Program-made: the position numbers and the translations under genes
NCBI RefSeq assembly: GCF_016625195.1
Contig: NZ_JACVUP010000004.1
Location: 248,001-312,000, forward strand
DNA: 64,000 nt
From: Erwinia sp. S63
GTDB lineage: Bacteria; Pseudomonadota; Gammaproteobacteria; Enterobacterales; Enterobacteriaceae
Direction: 5' to 3'
Notes under the pieces: generated by a model
The model's database searches: none
Seen by the model: the letters and a program-made list of their open reading frames with translations, nothing else
What the model was told of the DNA's origin: nothing
Shown: positions 8,714 through 17,381 of the stretch, one piece after another
Layout of the letters: each line of letters begins with the position of its first letter
Numbering within the stretch: the stretch's first letter is position 1

Positions 8714-10564
8714 ATGGTTAATGCGTCCAATAACACCACGCCACAAAATGCCGTCAACGCCACAACGGGTGCCGTCGTGCAGTTGAAAACCATTGATGAA
8801 TTACGCGCTACCGTACCGACATCCGGAGGTGAAATCGCTTCGGTGCTGGAGTACACCAAAGGCAGTAAAATGGGCGGCGGGGTGTTTGTGTATGACGCGA
8901 CCGATACCACCAGCCCAGACGATGGTGGAATTGTCTTTATCGCGGCAGGCGATAAACGCTGGAAGCGGGTGATCCAGGATTACAGCACCGTCACCGTTTT
9001 GGATTTTGGCGCCATAGCCGACGGTAAAACAGATTGTATCGAGGCAGTAAAACGTATGTATACCTGGTCACAGCGTGTGCTGCCTGCTGCCGGTATCCGG
9101 TTTACCGCCGGGGTATTTAGCATGTCCACTTTCGACATCTCAGACAAAGAGATTAACCGCTTCAAGGTTTCGGGTGCTAACGTCAATTTTGGCTACTTTC
9201 CCACCACCACCTTGACATTTAACTGGGGTACACAGCCACGAGGGCTGCACTTTTTTAAAGTCAATGCGCGCTATGCGGAAATATCGGGCATTGTGGTGAA
9301 AGGCATGAGTTCAAATAACGGTGGAGACGGCGGTACCGCATTTAATAAAGTCGGTTTTTACGCCAACATTATTACTGGCGGGCAGTTTCTGCGTGTGAGC
9401 AGTATGGAGTTTCGCTATCTGGGCGGACGAGCACTGGATCTGATTGATACGCTGGATTGTAAGATTGATCAGTTTTATTCAAGAGGGTGTCAGGATAGCA
9501 TTGTGTATGCGCGCTGGTCCGATCGTGCAGAAGGTGCCTGGGATCACAGCACGGCCATTGAATTATCCAACTTCAATTTGCAAGAAAATACCTTAAAGCC
9601 GGTTTTGGATTTACCGCGCTGCACCCAATCCTTTATTCGTAATGGCTGGATTGAACATTCAGAATTTGCCGGAGATTTAACTAATGGTCAATGGGTGATA
9701 GAGGGGCTGGCGATTGAATCAACGACTAACCCGTTAAAATTGGGCTATTGCCGCGCGTTGATCATTCAGAAAAGTATTCATAATCAAAGCGCCGGGTTTG
9801 ATTACAGCACCACAGGTATCGAACCCTGGTCACTGCTGGCGGAAGGTGATCGCGGGCTGATGGAAATATCGGATTGGGGTGCCATCATTCAGGGATCGCT
9901 AAATTACGATTACATTACCTCGCAACACCATATGGATAACCGTAGCGATAAAGAGAAATGGTTCTATATCGGCGAATTTAATTTCTCTGATGAAGGCACG
10001 CAGATTCACGTACGTGTGGTGGGGACATCGCAAATATTATCGCAAAGCGCAACGCAAACTCAGCACTCTGGACGAACGCCAGAAGGGGTGGCCAATATCT
10101 ACCTTCAGGCGCGCAACAATGCGAACACCATTGGTAGTTGGTATGGCGAAGGCTCATGTCCGGTGACCAAAGTGCACATTGAAGGCGGTGCCACCCGCAC
10201 TAAGCTCTACGTTAAATTGGCGCAATTCACTGGATTTGCCACCGCGCAGGTAGAAACCAATGGTAAAGACCGCTACAAGGCGGGGTTATGTTTCATCTTC
10301 CGTAAAAGTTACACCGCCTGCTCTGAAGCCGATGCGCAGAAGTTCGATGCCGCCCCTGTTGTAGCTTTCGAACAACATTGGATTGGCAATGAAAGGGTGG
10401 GCTTTGGCTATAACGATAACAAAGAGTTGTTATTGAGTGGCCCGGTATTTGAAAAACCGGTGGAATATGAACCAGGAAAATGGCGTACACGCAGATTCGT
10501 GAAGTTGTGGATAAATGGCAAAGAACAGGCCATAGAATATCTCAGCGCAACCGAACCCTTCTGA
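8714..10564 (+). CDS. Tailspike-like right-handed beta-helix protein (putative polysaccharide depolymerase)
   Basis: This 616-residue protein resembles phage tailspikes and K5-lyase-like depolymerases. An N-terminal module (about 20-90: TIDELRATVPTSGGEIASVL, then GGGVFVYD...DDGGIVF and RWKRV) is the head-adaptor found before many polysaccharide-degrading beta-helices. It is followed by VTVLDFGAIADGKTDCIEAV, the pectate-lyase-superfamily entry motif, and a long beta-helix. There is no signal peptide. No tail, capsid, lysis or integrase gene is nearby, so it is not an obvious prophage remnant. The start at 8714 has AAGGGG 7-8 nt upstream. It may degrade or modify a capsular or exopolysaccharide. 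Export route and substrate are unknown. Confidence 0.7.
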   Translation: MVNASNNTTPQNAVNATTGAVVQLKTIDELRATVPTSGGEIASVLEYTKGSKMGGGVFVYDATDTTSPDDGGIVFIAAGDKRWKRVIQDYSTVTVLDFGAIADGKTDCIEAVKRMYTWSQRVLPAAGIRFTAGVFSMSTFDISDKEINRFKVSGANVNFGYFPTTTLTFNWGTQPRGLHFFKVNARYAEISGIVVKGMSSNNGGDGGTAFNKVGFYANIITGGQFLRVSSMEFRYLGGRALDLIDTLDCKIDQFYSRGCQDSIVYARWSDRAEGAWDHSTAIELSNFNLQENTLKPVLDLPRCTQSFIRNGWIEHSEFAGDLTNGQWVIEGLAIESTTNPLKLGYCRALIIQKSIHNQSAGFDYSTTGIEPWSLLAEGDRGLMEISDWGAIIQGSLNYDYITSQHHMDNRSDKEKWFYIGEFNFSDEGTQIHVRVVGTSQILSQSATQTQHSGRTPEGVANIYLQARNNANTIGSWYGEGSCPVTKVHIEGGATRTKLYVKLAQFTGFATAQVETNGKDRYKAGLCFIFRKSYTACSEADAQKFDAAPVVAFEQHWIGNERVGFGYNDNKELLLSGPVFEKPVEYEPGKWRTRRFVKLWINGKEQAIEYLSATEPF

Positions 10565-10662
10565 GCGTTAAGCCAGCAATATTCATGGCTGACATTATTC
10601 AATGCTAAAAGCAGCATTTCAAATTAAGCGTATCTGTTAAATTAGAGTCATACAGCGCTGAA

Positions 10663-10699
10663 GTCTGGGCGTCAGCGAATGCGCTGACGTTCAGACCTT
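10663..10699. terminator. Hairpin between convergent tailspike-like gene and FAD oxidase
   Basis: Strong stem CGTCAGCG/CGCTGACG (loop AATG) is extended by GTCTG/CAGAC after a 2-nt internal mismatch. It sits between two convergent genes. The U-run is poor, so this is a candidate bidirectional terminator. Confidence 0.6.
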
Positions 10700-10747
10700 T
10701 CAGCATTACGTTAAATACCCACGTTCGTTTTGGTCGTAATAAACCTG

Positions 10748-12136
10748 TTAATTCACGCCCGGAATATGCACATCCGGTAACGATTCACGCACCTCCCAGC
10801 CACGTAGTTTGCCGGGGTTTAATAGATTATGCGGATCGCAGGCGCGTTTCATCGCGACCACATCGGCACGGACCATGCCTTGTTTGCCATCTTCAATATG
10901 AATCACATGCGGATTATTGATTTTAATACCTTGGCTGCGGTAAATATCCATAATCTCATTTAAGCGCTCCTCCGTGCTGTAACGCACCAGCGGCAATCCA
11001 CTGCAGGTGAGTGTGCCGTTCATATCGCGCAGAAACTCAATGTGAGACATCACTTCATCCGACAATTGTGTTTCCATCGTCAGCGCCTGCTGGTGGTAAC
11101 TGTCAGTCGCATACGCAGTTTGCAGATAGGTCAGGGTTTTATCGATTTTGAGCGCCTGCAGCGTGGTGTGGTTCCAGCAATATTCAATCAGAGAATGACC
11201 GCTGTTCTCACCTTCGGCAAAGTGCAAGGCATTGTGTCCCGCATGCTGCGCCAGCATAGCAGGCAGCAGGGCATCACTTTCGCAACCCACCACTGAAATC
11301 ACACCGTGCTTGCCGGCAACCTTGGCATCGGCCAAATCGCTGAAGTAATCCAGTACCGGGGCAGCAAACACCGCGATTTGGCGTTTCACCAGGCCCGGTG
11401 AACGGGCCAGCGCATCGGCAAAAGCCATCGCCGTTGAAAAATCAGCGAAGGTGTCGAGACGCTCAATCCAGTCGTGGCGCGGGGCCAGCGCCAGTTCGAT
11501 CTCCAGCACAATACCATTGCTCCCATAAGCATGATGCAGCAGCAGCGCATCCGGCGCCTGCAAGCTGATGATGCGTGGCGTTTCTTCCATGGTCATCATG
11601 CGCACTGACAGCACGTTGCCCGGCGCGGCTAATGGCCCGTAATTGATCGAGCCTACACCACCAAATCCACCGCCAAATAACCCACCCAGCGTGGCCAGTT
11701 TCCAGGTGGATGGCATGCAGCGCAATTCCCAGCCATGCGGGCGCGTATAGGCTTCCAAATCCCCAAGCCGAATGCCCGCCTGTGCTCGCACCGTGCCACT
11801 GCCCATCGCTGTGACTGCGTTGAGGCGCGTCATATCCACCATCACCCCGCCTGTCAGTGGGATCAGTTGGCCGTAATTACCGGTGCCACCTCCGCGCAGA
11901 TTCAGCGGTACGCGAGCTTTAGCGCAGGCGGCGACTACCGCAGCGAGTTCATCCTCATCGCGCGGGCGCACCGCCAGTTCGGCAAATTTCTCTTCTAGCT
12001 GCGGTTTCAGCACCGGACTGAACCAGTGGAAATCACGCGATAGCCGTTTGATCTTGGGCGCTTCTTTAATCCAGTCAAGTTCAGGCAACGCCGCGACCAG
12101 CGCCGCCAGTGCAGACTGGCGATCAGAATCAGACAT
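10748..12136 (-). CDS. FAD-binding oxidase, GlcD/FAD_binding_4 family
   Basis: This 462-residue flavoprotein has a PCMH-type FAD domain (about 45-225, with LRGGGTGNYGQLIPLTGGVM and GGLFGGGFGGVG) and an FAD-oxidase C-terminal domain ending RACDPHNLLNPGKL. Relatives oxidise 2-hydroxyacids, lactate, glycolate or similar alcohols. It is the last gene of the eight-gene operon, separated from the permease gene by 98 nt that holds a hairpin, so it may be expressed at a different level. An AGGA ribosome site lies upstream of the start. In this pathway it probably performs a late oxidation step; the substrate is unknown. Confidence 0.8.
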   Translation of the reverse strand: MSDSDRQSALAALVAALPELDWIKEAPKIKRLSRDFHWFSPVLKPQLEEKFAELAVRPRDEDELAAVVAACAKARVPLNLRGGGTGNYGQLIPLTGGVMVDMTRLNAVTAMGSGTVRAQAGIRLGDLEAYTRPHGWELRCMPSTWKLATLGGLFGGGFGGVGSINYGPLAAPGNVLSVRMMTMEETPRIISLQAPDALLLHHAYGSNGIVLEIELALAPRHDWIERLDTFADFSTAMAFADALARSPGLVKRQIAVFAAPVLDYFSDLADAKVAGKHGVISVVGCESDALLPAMLAQHAGHNALHFAEGENSGHSLIEYCWNHTTLQALKIDKTLTYLQTAYATDSYHQQALTMETQLSDEVMSHIEFLRDMNGTLTCSGLPLVRYSTEERLNEIMDIYRSQGIKINNPHVIHIEDGKQGMVRADVVAMKRACDPHNLLNPGKLRGWEVRESLPDVHIPGVN

Positions 12137-12165
12137 GTGGACATCCTATGCATATTTTGGGGAGG

Positions 12166-12181
12166 GCGGCCTGAGGGCCGC
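12166..12181 (-). promoter_or_regulatory. Intra-operon GCGGCC hairpin
   Basis: GCGGCC/GGCCGC with a TGAG loop lies in the 98-nt gap between permease and oxidase genes of the same strand. No U-run follows, so it may protect the upstream mRNA or dampen readthrough rather than fully terminate. Same core as 581-602 and 26901-26916. Confidence 0.45.
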
Positions 12182-12234
12182 GCCTTGTGAAGATCAGAGC
12201 GATAAGTAACGACGATCTTAAGCCGTTATGTTGA

Positions 12235-13032
12235 TTAACCTGGACTCAACTCGCTTTCGTGCCAGGCGGCCAGCACCCGACGTGTCAGCCATGACATCAA
12301 GGCAAACAGCAGGAACCCAGCCAGAGAGATCAGCAGCAGTGCGGCAAACATCAGCGGAATATTAAGCTGATAGCCGGCCTGCAAAATCTGGTAAGCCAGC
12401 CCGGTGTCCGTACCACCGGTGCCCGCGACAAACTCCGCCACTACGGCACCAATCAATGATAAGCCGCTGGAGATGCGTAACGCGCCAAAGAAGTAGGGTA
12501 GCGCCGAAGGAATGCGCAGACGCAGCAGAATTTGCATGCGTGATGCGTGGTTGAGTTTGAAATAGCTCAGCAATCCGGGTGAAACGCTGCGTAAACCCTG
12601 CGTGGTGTTAGAAATGATCGGGAATACGGCCATGAGTGTTGCACACACTACCAGGGACAGCGTGGTGTCCTTAACCCAGATGATGATCAGCGGTGCGATG
12701 GCGACAATCGGGGTGACCTGCAGAAAAACGATATAGGGAAACAGCGCTGTTTCAATAAAGCGATTCTGTACCAGCAGAAAGGCAATGATCGAGCCGATGA
12801 CAATCGCAACCACAAAGGAGATCACGGTGATCTTCAGGGTATACAGTAACGACATGAACAAAGTCGGAAAGTTTTGCACCAGACTTTGTGCGACCACCAT
12901 CGGTGAAGGCACCAGAAAGGTTGGCACCTTGAAAGTGGTCACCAGGAATTGCCACAGCAGCAGCATGACAACCGCGACAATTGCCGGGAAAAGCCACTGC
13001 TGGAATTTGAAACTGGTGGCGAGTGGTTTCAT
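12235..13032 (-). CDS. ABC transporter permease (SsuC/TauC/ThiX type)
   Basis: This 265-residue inner-membrane permease has six predicted TM segments and a BPD_transp_1 EAA loop (about 165-200, RIPSALPYFFGALRISSGLS). It belongs to the nitrate/sulfonate/taurine/pyrimidine importer class. Its start ATG overlaps the TGA of the ATPase gene (ATGA at 13029-13032), showing translational coupling. With the ATPase and binding protein it forms one importer feeding the enzymes of this operon. Confidence 0.88.
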   Translation of the reverse strand: MKPLATSFKFQQWLFPAIVAVVMLLLWQFLVTTFKVPTFLVPSPMVVAQSLVQNFPTLFMSLLYTLKITVISFVVAIVIGSIIAFLLVQNRFIETALFPYIVFLQVTPIVAIAPLIIIWVKDTTLSLVVCATLMAVFPIISNTTQGLRSVSPGLLSYFKLNHASRMQILLRLRIPSALPYFFGALRISSGLSLIGAVVAEFVAGTGGTDTGLAYQILQAGYQLNIPLMFAALLLISLAGFLLFALMSWLTRRVLAAWHESELSPG

Positions 13033-13865
13033 GATTTGCTCTCCTGACTGGCTGCCAACAAGCCACGTTGCAACTGTTGCGCATAGTGCGTGAACGGCTG
13101 GCTGACGCGGAATTCATCGTCGCGCGGCTGAGTGGTTTCAATGCGAATGTCATCCACTACGCGCCCTGGACGCGCTGCCATCATGATCACCCGTTGCGAC
13201 AGGAACACCGCTTCCTGAATCGAGTGAGTCACGAACACCACGGTGAGTTTCTGTTCCTGCCACAAATCGAGCAGGTCACTGTCGAGTTTGTTGCGCGTAA
13301 TCTCATCCAGCGCGCCAAAGGGTTCATCCATTAACAGCACTTTGGGGCGCGTGACCAGACCGCGCGCAATCGACACGCGCATCTGCATGCCGCCCGAAAG
13401 CTCGCGCGGCAGAACGTGACCAAACTGGCCCAGTCCCACCAGTTCGAGAATCTCTCGTACGCGCGTATCCGCTTCAGCGCGTGGCACGCCGGCTAAATCC
13501 AGCGGGAGGCGCACATTTTTATGCACTGTGCTCCAGGGCATCAGCGTGGCTTCCTGAAAAACAAAAGAGAGCGGAAGGTCACGCTGATTTTCCCGACGAT
13601 CGCGGCGAAATAGCATTAACTTACCGTCGGTCGGCTCAATCAACCCGGCGATCATTTTCAAAAGGCTACTTTTGCCACAGCCGGAGGGTCCCAGCAGCGA
13701 GACAAATTCACCCTGACGAATGGTGAGATCCACTGGCAGCAGCGCACGTGTGCCATTGGGGTAAATTTTCTCCGCTGAAAGCACCTCAATCGCTGGGGGT
13801 GCTGCAGGCAGCGGCACCGGTTGCGCATCAGCATTTCTCAGCGTTAATTTGCTGGCGGTGTTCAT
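13029..13865 (-). CDS. ABC transporter ATP-binding protein (SsuB/TauB type)
   Basis: This 278-residue cytoplasmic ATPase shows Walker A GPSGCGKSS (about 59-67), Q-loop FVFQEATLMPW, signature LSGGMQMRVSIARG and Walker B VLLMDEPFGALDEIT with a following H-loop FVTHSIQEAV. The sequence groups with nitrate/taurine/pyrimidine importers. It overlaps its neighbours by ATGA on both sides, so the three transporter genes are tightly coupled. An N-terminal extension of about 25 residues precedes the core. Confidence 0.9.
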   Translation of the reverse strand: MNTASKLTLRNADAQPVPLPAAPPAIEVLSAEKIYPNGTRALLPVDLTIRQGEFVSLLGPSGCGKSSLLKMIAGLIEPTDGKLMLFRRDRRENQRDLPLSFVFQEATLMPWSTVHKNVRLPLDLAGVPRAEADTRVREILELVGLGQFGHVLPRELSGGMQMRVSIARGLVTRPKVLLMDEPFGALDEITRNKLDSDLLDLWQEQKLTVVFVTHSIQEAVFLSQRVIMMAARPGRVVDDIRIETTQPRDDEFRVSQPFTHYAQQLQRGLLAASQESKS

Positions 13866-14833
13866 GGCATGACCTTGACGTCTTTAATGAACTGCAAGGT
13901 ATAGCTTCCCTCAAACGGGACTTTAGCCGGATCGATCAGCTTATTGTCCACCAGCAGTTGCCAGGTCTGTTTGAGACGTGGCTCGGTGATAATGCCAATC
14001 CCTCCTGTCTGCGCATCGCCTCCGGTGACCATCTGGTATTTCTTCATCTGGGCGATACCAAAGGCAATCTGTTCATCGCTCATCTGCGGGTTTTCTTTCT
14101 TGATCAGCACGTTGCCAGCGCTTGGGTCCTGCAGGTAATTTTTCCAGCCTTGCATCGAGGCTTTAACGAACGCGGCAACAGCCTGTGGACGCTTCTCGAT
14201 GGTCGATTTCATGCAAACAATACTGTTGCCATACGGTGGATAGCCCCAGTCACTGATCGGATAGACGTTGGCTTGGGCATTGGCTTTCTGCACCGCAAAT
14301 GGCTCAGAGGTGATATACCCCTGCTGCACCAGCGTTTTATCCGCGAGGAACGGCTGAATACTAAAGGTGTATGGACGTACACGGGCATTTTTCAGGTTTA
14401 GCGCGCTTTGTGCCCATGGCCAGTAAGAGGTGTAGGCTTCTGCAGCGAGCAAGAAGGTTTTGCCCTGTAGGTCAGTTTTATCTTTCACATCGGGATGGGT
14501 AAGGAATGCGATGGCTGAGTGCTGGAAGGTGGTGGCGACGGGCACGGCTTCGACACCCTGCTGCCAGGACTCCAGCGCCTGCATATTATCGCTGATGATG
14601 CAGTCCGCCTGACCCGCTGCCATCAACTGCATGGTGTGCACCTGCGGGCCGCCCATTTTAATCGTGACGTCGAGACCGGCGTCTTTATACAGATTCTGTG
14701 CCTGCGCCTGATAGAAGCCGCCATGTTCCGCCTGGGCATACCAGTTGGTCATAAAGGTAAAGGGTTCAGCCGCCATGCTCTGGGCCGACAGAGCCAGTGA
14801 AAGTGCGGCTACCATGCTCAATTTTTTCATCAT
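13862..14833 (-). CDS. Periplasmic substrate-binding protein, NMT1/THI5-like
   Basis: This 323-residue protein has a clear signal peptide (MMKKLSMVAALSLALSAQSMAAE, cut after AMA or AA). The fold signature TNWYAQAEHGGFYQAQAQ is the NMT1/ThiY-like start seen in importers for pyrimidines, riboflavin-like rings and other N-heterocycles. It determines the specificity of the importer encoded by the next two genes. The neighbouring cyclic-amide hydrolase and deaminase support a nitrogen-ring ligand, but its identity is inference. GGGG about 7 nt before the first of two adjacent ATGs supports this start. Confidence 0.85.
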   Translation of the reverse strand: MMKKLSMVAALSLALSAQSMAAEPFTFMTNWYAQAEHGGFYQAQAQNLYKDAGLDVTIKMGGPQVHTMQLMAAGQADCIISDNMQALESWQQGVEAVPVATTFQHSAIAFLTHPDVKDKTDLQGKTFLLAAEAYTSYWPWAQSALNLKNARVRPYTFSIQPFLADKTLVQQGYITSEPFAVQKANAQANVYPISDWGYPPYGNSIVCMKSTIEKRPQAVAAFVKASMQGWKNYLQDPSAGNVLIKKENPQMSDEQIAFGIAQMKKYQMVTGGDAQTGGIGIITEPRLKQTWQLLVDNKLIDPAKVPFEGSYTLQFIKDVKVMP

Positions 14834-14846
14834 CGTCGATCCCCGT

Positions 14847-15725
14847 TTAGCGCGGTTGTAATAGTGATGCAGCGTCGTTGTGATCTAATACCTTGCCCTG
14901 CCATTGGCCTGTGCCCCACGCCGGTTCGGCGCGTGTGACCCAGACCATCTGATGCACTTCGGTGATCACCTGCGCCCAGCTTTCGGCGAGTGAATTAAGA
15001 ATGGCCGCGCCTTGCTCAGGAGTGGAAGGCAAGGGATCGCCAATCACACCGCTTGGACCAAAATCATAAGAAGCCCACGCCGCCATCGGCTTGTTAGTGG
15101 AGAGCGTCGGGCAGGGGAATTCAGGCGGATAATTCGCCACCGCTTTGCTCATCTGGACGGTATCGGGTGCCAGCGCCAGCATCAGTGCGGTTTCGGCGTG
15201 TCCGGCGTGCATCGCCATTTGACGCTCTTTCTCATCCATAAAGCTTTCGGCGCAGTTCGGGACTTTGAAGGTATCCTGCATGATGATGATCATGTCGCCA
15301 TGACGCAGGCGCAGTTCGCGTGACGCCATTTGCAATGGCTGTGGTTGGCCACCATGACCATTCACCATTAAAAACTTGCGAAAACCGGCACGATACAGGG
15401 ACTCGCCAATCTCCAAAATGGTGTGCAGCAGCGTTTCCCCGGTCAGCGTCAGCGTGCCTGGGAAGTGAAGGTGCTCATCGGATTTGCCATAAGTGATGGG
15501 CGGGATGGCGAAGGCGGGGACCGCCGCCGGTAAACGTGCCAGCGCATGCCCGACCACACCCGAGGAGATCACACTATCTACCGCGCACGGTAAATGCGGG
15601 CCGTGCTGCTCAATGGCACCGGTCGGCAGCACGATCACCGTGTTGGCTTTATCGTCCAGCGTGGCAATGTCAGTCCAGCTCAGGTACGGCAAAAAACGGT
15701 TTGCCGGGATATAACCATGCAACAT
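14847..15725 (-). CDS. Creatininase-family amidohydrolase
   Basis: This 292-residue cytoplasmic metal-dependent hydrolase carries the family motifs LPTGAIEQHGPHLPCAVDS (about 37-55), VNGHGGQ (about 123-129) and HAGHAETAL (about 172-180), which supply metal ligands. Relatives open cyclic amides (creatinine) or hydrolyse formamides such as those made in riboflavin and deazaflavin chemistry. In this operon it is well placed to open a lactam ring or deformylate an intermediate. I chose 15725 because GAGG stands 8 nt upstream. The gene lies 14 nt after the RidA stop and just ahead of the binding-protein gene. Confidence 0.85.
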   Translation of the reverse strand: MLHGYIPANRFLPYLSWTDIATLDDKANTVIVLPTGAIEQHGPHLPCAVDSVISSGVVGHALARLPAAVPAFAIPPITYGKSDEHLHFPGTLTLTGETLLHTILEIGESLYRAGFRKFLMVNGHGGQPQPLQMASRELRLRHGDMIIIMQDTFKVPNCAESFMDEKERQMAMHAGHAETALMLALAPDTVQMSKAVANYPPEFPCPTLSTNKPMAAWASYDFGPSGVIGDPLPSTPEQGAAILNSLAESWAQVITEVHQMVWVTRAEPAWGTGQWQGKVLDHNDAASLLQPR

Positions 15726-15739
15726 ACAAAATCCTCGTG

Positions 15740-16195
15740 TTATTGCGGCAACCACGCCGTGGCTTCAACTTCGATTAAAACGTCCGGACTGGGCAGCATT
15801 TCACTGACCTGTACCACCGTGGAAACTGGCGGCTCATCGGGGAAAAACTGCTTTCGCACCCGACTGTAATGGGGAAAATGATCGAGATTGCGGAAGTACT
15901 GCACCAGTTTAAATACATCGTTCATCTGGCCGCCGGCGCTTTCAATGGTGGTGCGGATACTCTCCAGCACATACCAGCTTTGCGCCAGGATCGGACCTTC
16001 TTTTATATCCGTCGAAAATTCACCGGTACGTCCAAGTAATCGTTGAGCAGCTTCCGGGATATCGCCGTAACCGCGCACGATGGTGGCAGTCTGCGGGTTC
16101 ACCGGAATAATGCCGGAGAGAAAGATAAAGTCGCCCACGCGTCGCCAAGCGGCATATTTTGCCAGCGGTTTTCCCGCTCCTTCATCAAGCGCCAT
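15740..16195 (-). CDS. RidA/YjgF/UK114-family protein
   Basis: This protein of about 151 residues has the RidA fold, with the conserved IESAGGQMNDVFKLVQYF and a VVQVSEMLPSPDVLIEVEATAWL end. RidA members hydrolyse reactive enamines/imines to ketones plus ammonia or, in the Rut pathway, aminoacrylate-like products. Length is somewhat above the usual 125-130 residues. Three in-frame starts are possible (16219, 16210, 16195); GGAG 9 nt upstream makes 16195 reasonable. It overlaps the end of the amidohydrolase gene by 11 nt. Its presence suggests that ring opening by neighbours gives an enamine or imine. Confidence 0.85.
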   Translation of the reverse strand: MALDEGAGKPLAKYAAWRRVGDFIFLSGIIPVNPQTATIVRGYGDIPEAAQRLLGRTGEFSTDIKEGPILAQSWYVLESIRTTIESAGGQMNDVFKLVQYFRNLDHFPHYSRVRKQFFPDEPPVSTVVQVSEMLPSPDVLIEVEATAWLPQ

Positions 16196-17381
16196 TGCTC
16201 TCGTCTCCATAACGCACACCCTGTTTTAACCGATAGCGCTGACGCTGACGCAACGGCCAGCTGGCGACATCGGCCTGCGGAAAGATCACAAAATCGTTTT
16301 GCTGGAAAGCCTGCGGATGGCAGATAAGTTGGGATGCTTCATCAAAGGCCGCCCCCAGTTGCAGGCTTAACAGGCCACTGAACAACGTATCCAGCGGGTC
16401 GTAACTGCCTACGGGGCAGAAGGCGTCCTGCACGTTGTCCGCGCCCAGCAGCACGGGAATGCCTCGCGCGATCGCCTCTTTCATCAGCGTTAATCCACGC
16501 TGACGCGGTGTGCGGCCGGGTACTGCGTCTTGCAGCAATAAATTGGTCAAAGGCAGGGCGATCAGCGTCACACGCTGCTGGGATAGCTGGTCAAGTATCT
16601 GCAACGCATCGTCCTGTTGCGTCAGTGCGCAGCTGTGGCTGCAGGTGATATTTCCACTAAAAGGGTGATGCTCCAGATAGTTCGCCAGCCAGCGCATACC
16701 TTGCGCATCCGCATTCAGCTCTTCATCAATGTGCAGGTCAATATCCAACTGCCACTGCTCGGCAGCCTGCATCAAATGGGTAAAGGCTTGCGCATCCCAG
16801 TTGCTGCTGTGAATAAATCCGCCGAGCAGTGCATCTGGCCCGCTCACGGCAATCTGAGCCGCAATGTGTTGGGCATCTGCGGCATTGGCAAAGAAACTGA
16901 GGGGCGCCAGAGCTACACGTTCAATCTGGCACAGTGGATGTTCGAGATCGCCGATGACCTGCCAGGCGAGCGGCGCATCGGGAGTAAACCAGTCAATATG
17001 GGTGCGCAACTGGCTAACGCCACTTTCCGCAGCCCAGTTTAAGGCCTGCCGGGCGCGTTGCAGCAGATCGTCATGGCTCCAGTGCTCGCGGTCCTGATGC
17101 ATTGCGGTAATAGCGGCCAGCAAGCCCGGTTGCAGTGCCGGACTGCGCTGAATGGTGAAGGTTTTATCCAGATGCGCATGGGGTTCGATGAACGCGGGCA
17201 GCACCAGAGCGCCATGCAGCGATAAATAGTCTTGATGCGCACTCTGTTGAGGCTCGCATTGCAGACCTTCAGAGGAGAAATGCATGGTGGCGAGCTGTGG
17301 CGCACCGTTATGCATCGGCCAGCTGTCGGCTAATAGCCAGCGGGGTAATCTTGCCCCGGTTACACCTGCATAGACTTTCAT
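16185..17381 (-). CDS. Cytosine-deaminase-like amidohydrolase
   Basis: This 398-residue TIM-barrel hydrolase shows metal and substrate motifs in order: EPHAHLDKTF (about 62-71), RTHIDW, DLHIDEE, CSHSCAL and LLGADNVQDAFCPVGSYDPL (about 316-335). These match the CodA branch (HxH, HxD, H and D). It probably deaminates or hydrolyses an exocyclic amine or a cyclic amide on a heterocycle. The start at 17381 overlaps the reductase stop as ATGA. It lies between the reductase and RidA genes, so deamination probably precedes imine clean-up and ring opening. Substrate identity is open. Confidence 0.83.
   Translation of the reverse strand: MKVYAGVTGARLPRWLLADSWPMHNGAPQLATMHFSSEGLQCEPQQSAHQDYLSLHGALVLPAFIEPHAHLDKTFTIQRSPALQPGLLAAITAMHQDREHWSHDDLLQRARQALNWAAESGVSQLRTHIDWFTPDAPLAWQVIGDLEHPLCQIERVALAPLSFFANAADAQHIAAQIAVSGPDALLGGFIHSSNWDAQAFTHLMQAAEQWQLDIDLHIDEELNADAQGMRWLANYLEHHPFSGNITCSHSCALTQQDDALQILDQLSQQRVTLIALPLTNLLLQDAVPGRTPRQRGLTLMKEAIARGIPVLLGADNVQDAFCPVGSYDPLDTLFSGLLSLQLGAAFDEASQLICHPQAFQQNDFVIFPQADVASWPLRQRQRYRLKQGVRYGDESNGA

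Noticed and set aside
8714-10564. Possible prophage around the tailspike-like gene
   Set aside because: No integrase, capsid, tail, lysis or att-like repeat is seen on either side.
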